Shown here piece after piece: positions 50,702-52,630 of a DNA stretch of 52,630 nt (its first letter is position 1; the number at the start of each line of letters is the position of its first letter). The stretch spans positions 1-52,630 of the forward strand of contig JAFXAC010000063.1 in NCBI GenBank assembly GCA_017522125.1, given 5' to 3'. A program made the position numbers and the translations under genes. The stretch is from Clostridia bacterium. Its GTDB lineage: Bacteria > Bacillota > Clostridia > Oscillospirales > CAG-272. The notes beneath the pieces were generated by a model. That model did no database searches. It was not told where the DNA came from and saw nothing but the letters and a program-made list of their open reading frames with translations.

Positions 50702-50900
50702 GGCTATGTGGAAGGGCTGTTGCTTTTCAACAGCTTTTCCACACCCAAAATTCAATTTTTTAAGGTTTTCCACACCCCTAAAAGCGTGGAAAATACAGGG
50801 AAAATTGAAATTTTGCCGACTTTTCCACCTTTTCCACAGGGTATAATATTATTGTTATTATTATATTATTTATTATATTTTATTTATTTTTTTATCGCGC
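50702..50900. other. Probable oriC: DnaA-box cluster and AT-rich unwinding region
   Basis: Boxes TTTTCCACA lie at 50735-50743, 50766-50774 and 50830-50838 on the plus strand. One-mismatch versions are at 50821-50829 (plus) and 50785-50793 (minus), with a weaker one near 50707. They are followed by ~60 bp of almost pure A/T (50840-50898), ending in GCGCGCG. Box cluster plus AT-rich tract between dnaA and dnaN is the standard bacterial origin layout. A TATAAT at 50842 may also serve dnaN. Confidence 0.8.
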
Positions 50901-50939
50901 GCGTGCGCGTGAGAGAAATTCAGAAAGGAAGCTAACGTA

Positions 50940-52088
50940 ATGAAGATAATTTTCAACCGTTTGGAAACCATAAATACCATTTCTCCCCTGCTTTGCGCTG
51001 TCGGAAGGTCAAATATCCCCGCAGTTGAGTGCATTCTCATCGAGGCTAAAAAGGGAGAGGCTCTGACGCTTACCACCTTCGACCTTGAAAAGGGCGTAAG
51101 ATGCAGCTGCAACGCCACCGTTCTTGAAGATGGCTTTTATTGCATAAACGCACAAAAGCTGTTCCAAACCCTTAAGGTAATGGAAGGCGAGGAGGTCACG
51201 CTGACCGTAAACGAAAAGCTTGAAACTACCATTTCCTCGGGTAGGTCAACTTATAAAATGTCCGCCCTGCGCGGCGAGGATTTCCCGCAGATTCCGAGCC
51301 TTAAAACGCAGATGGGCTTTGAGCTTTCGTCCTCGCTCCTTCGCAGAACGATAGGAAAGATAAGCTTTGCAATGGCGCAGAACGATCAGCGTCAGGTGCT
51401 TAACGGTGCGTTTTTCCGCATCCGCGACGGTGAGATGCTTGCGGTCGCCTGCGACACCTTTAAGCTTGCAAAATGCGTTTGCACCGCAAATCTTATCAAC
51501 CGCAACAGCGACGGCGAGGCGCTCAGATACTCGTACATCGTTCCCAACAAGACGATAAACGAGCTTTACCGTATGCTCCCCGACGACGAGGAAGAAAACG
51601 TGACGATATACATCAGCCGCAAAACGATGGTATATCATTTTGACGGACTTATATTCTTTACGAAGATAATAGAGGGCGAATACATTGATTTTGAGCGTAT
51701 AATCCTTACAAATCACAAGATAATCGCCTACGCCGATAAGGATAAGCTGCTTGCCGCGCTTGAGCGTGCCGCCGTCGTTACCGAGGAAAAGATAGCGGGC
51801 AGCAACCGCACGCCGCTGAAATTCAGCCTTGAGGGCGACGTTCTGAAGCTGACCGCAAATTCGAGCGCGGGAAGCTCCTACGACGAGCTTGAGGTCGAGC
51901 ATACGGGCGACGATATCCTTATCGCGTTCAACAACCGCTTCCTTATCGACTCCGTCCGCGCCTGCTCCACCGCGCGCGTGAAGATCGAGCTTTCGACTCC
52001 GCTTTACAGCATCAATATAAAGCCCGTCGACCCCGAGGACGAGAGCGAGGACCTCTTCTTCCTCTTGCCCGTGAGAATGAAAAGCTGA
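50940..52088 (+). CDS. dnaN: DNA polymerase III subunit beta (sliding clamp)
   Basis: 382 aa; forms the ring-shaped processivity clamp as a dimer of three-domain subunits. Family features are the N-terminal NTISPLLCAVGRSNIPAVEC, the RGEDFPQIPSL segment near residue 111, and the C-terminal partner-binding end LFFLLPVR. RBS AAAGGAAG precedes ATG 50940. A hairpin array starts right after the stop. recF and gyrB, usual next neighbours, would lie beyond the window. Confidence 0.96.
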   Translation: MKIIFNRLETINTISPLLCAVGRSNIPAVECILIEAKKGEALTLTTFDLEKGVRCSCNATVLEDGFYCINAQKLFQTLKVMEGEEVTLTVNEKLETTISSGRSTYKMSALRGEDFPQIPSLKTQMGFELSSSLLRRTIGKISFAMAQNDQRQVLNGAFFRIRDGEMLAVACDTFKLAKCVCTANLINRNSDGEALRYSYIVPNKTINELYRMLPDDEEENVTIYISRKTMVYHFDGLIFFTKIIEGEYIDFERIILTNHKIIAYADKDKLLAALERAAVVTEEKIAGSNRTPLKFSLEGDVLKLTANSSAGSSYDELEVEHTGDDILIAFNNRFLIDSVRACSTARVKIELSTPLYSINIKPVDPEDESEDLFFLLPVRMKS

Positions 52089-52089
52089 G

Positions 52090-52299
52090 TAAAAACACCT
52101 TTGGTGTTTTTACAGTGATATTCGCCTTACGGCGAGTGATATTCAACCTTGCGGTTGAGTGATATTCGCCCTTCGAGCGAGTGATATGTTTGCCTTTCGG
52201 CAAACGTTAAGGTAGCTTTTTGCTTCGCAAAAAGCTAATGAATAATGAATAATGAATAATATAGGTGGCTTTTTGCGCCGCAAAAAGCATTCCTATTGA
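52090..52299. repeat. Modular hairpin array 12 after dnaN
   Basis: GTAAAAACACC/GGTGTTTTTAC, TTCGCC/GGCGA, TTCAACC/GGTTGA, TTCGCCC/CGAGCGA, GTTTGCC/GGCAAAC and GCTTTTTGC/GCAAAAAGC joined by GTGATAT connectors (a variant of the TGAAAT connector). Three AATGAATAAT-type units and a second GCTTTTTGCG/CGCAAAAAGC follow, leading into the next MITE-like copy. Confidence 0.8.
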
Positions 52300-52630
52300 G
52301 AAAAAAGTGTACTTTTAGCATATTGCTATGCGTTAAGATGGCGGGAACGGCGAACCCTTTAGCGTCATTCCGAAGGCGTTTAAAAAAAGGCGGGAAAGTG
52401 GCAATTTTTAGCGTATTGCTATGCGTTAAGGTGGCGGGAACGACGTACTCTTTAGCGTCATTCCGAAGTCGCGGAGCGTTGTTCCGCGCCGCGACGAGCG
52501 AATCTCGCCGTTTTTCCGCAGAAAAACGGCGCCCTATGTTCGCACCCAACCGATTTATTAGGGATTTAGCACTAAAAATCACGGCTGCGAACTATTAAAA
52601 GGCAATTGCAAACATAAGGCTCTCCCTCAG
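52263..52630. mobile_element. Second MITE-like copy, truncated by the window end
   Basis: The tip AGGTGGCTTTTTGC..GCAAAAAGCATTCCTATTGA resembles the 48526 element, with a different hairpin loop. An internal ~65-bp segment occurs twice (about 52312-52377 and 52407-52471), each containing TATTGCTATGCGTTAAG and ending GCGTCATTCCGAAG. From ~52450 the sequence is an inverted counterpart of about 48890-49050, including the CGCCGTTTTTC/GAAAAACGGCG hairpin and ACCGATTTATTAGGG. The far end is outside the window. Confidence 0.65.

Overview
This window looks like a chromosomal segment around the replication origin of an uncultured, probably gut-dwelling Clostridia bacterium, Oscillospirales- or Ruminococcaceae-like. 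The evidence is Firmicutes-type synteny (rsgA-thiN-spoVM, a pyr operon, dnaA-dnaN with DnaA boxes), strong RBSs, TTGACA-N17-TATAAT promoters, type I dockerins on secreted proteins, a CD1247-type protein and single-chain L-serine dehydratase. The coding strands look GC-rich, while intergenic starts are AT-rich. The genus cannot be fixed from the sequence alone.

Layout. (1) 1-2600: the end of a probable mobile element (a DUF3991/Toprim primase-like gene and the tail of another CDS), then repeat-rich non-coding DNA with a candidate small RNA, then tRNA-Ser(GCU) on the minus strand. (2) 3014-15268: four tandem paralogous secreted calcineurin-like phosphoesterases. Each repeats [N-terminal beta domain + metallophosphoesterase] twice, with the second enzyme domain degenerate. 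Two end in dockerins and two in a Gly-Gly-Cys-Gly-Ser / hydrophobic / KRKKK tail. (3) 15605-24396: pyrimidine operon pyrC-carB-pyrK-pyrD-pyrF-pyrE-pyrB, without carA. PyrB carries a short C-terminal zinc ribbon resembling the PyrI zinc domain. (4) 24600-32030: an AT-rich AAA ATPase gene with duplicated operator-like repeats, a Gfo/Idh/MocA oxidoreductase, holA, a DnaA-box cluster, a DUF1287 protein and a glycosyltransferase/CsaB-like fusion. (5) 32143-41982: phosphodiester glycosidase, small membrane proteins, SDR, SGNH lipoprotein, rsgA-thiN-(50-aa protein)-spoVM, ygiQ, a secreted acidic protein and a flavin-reductase-like protein. (6) 42187-48381, minus strand: comM-AraC, ruvX-metal exporter-sdaA, and efp-CD1247-like. 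(7) 49328-52088: dnaA, oriC-like region, dnaN.

The most unusual feature is a family of modular intergenic arrays, present at about twelve gene boundaries. Each is a string of short perfect hairpins (often with CUUCGG-type loops) joined by constant connectors (TGAAAT/ATTTCA or ATGATG/CATCAT). Many are built around a central terminator-like hairpin and bounded by GTGAAAACGC..GCGTTTTCAC and AAGGTAGCTTTTTGC..GCAAAAAGCATTCC units. They abut or even supply the stop codons of neighbouring genes, and one sits inside the pyr operon. Upstream of dnaA one such array carries a 575-bp MITE-like element with perfect 40-bp terminal inverted repeats, and a related copy begins after dnaN. All functional statements rest on reading the sequence and on family knowledge; no database search was possible.
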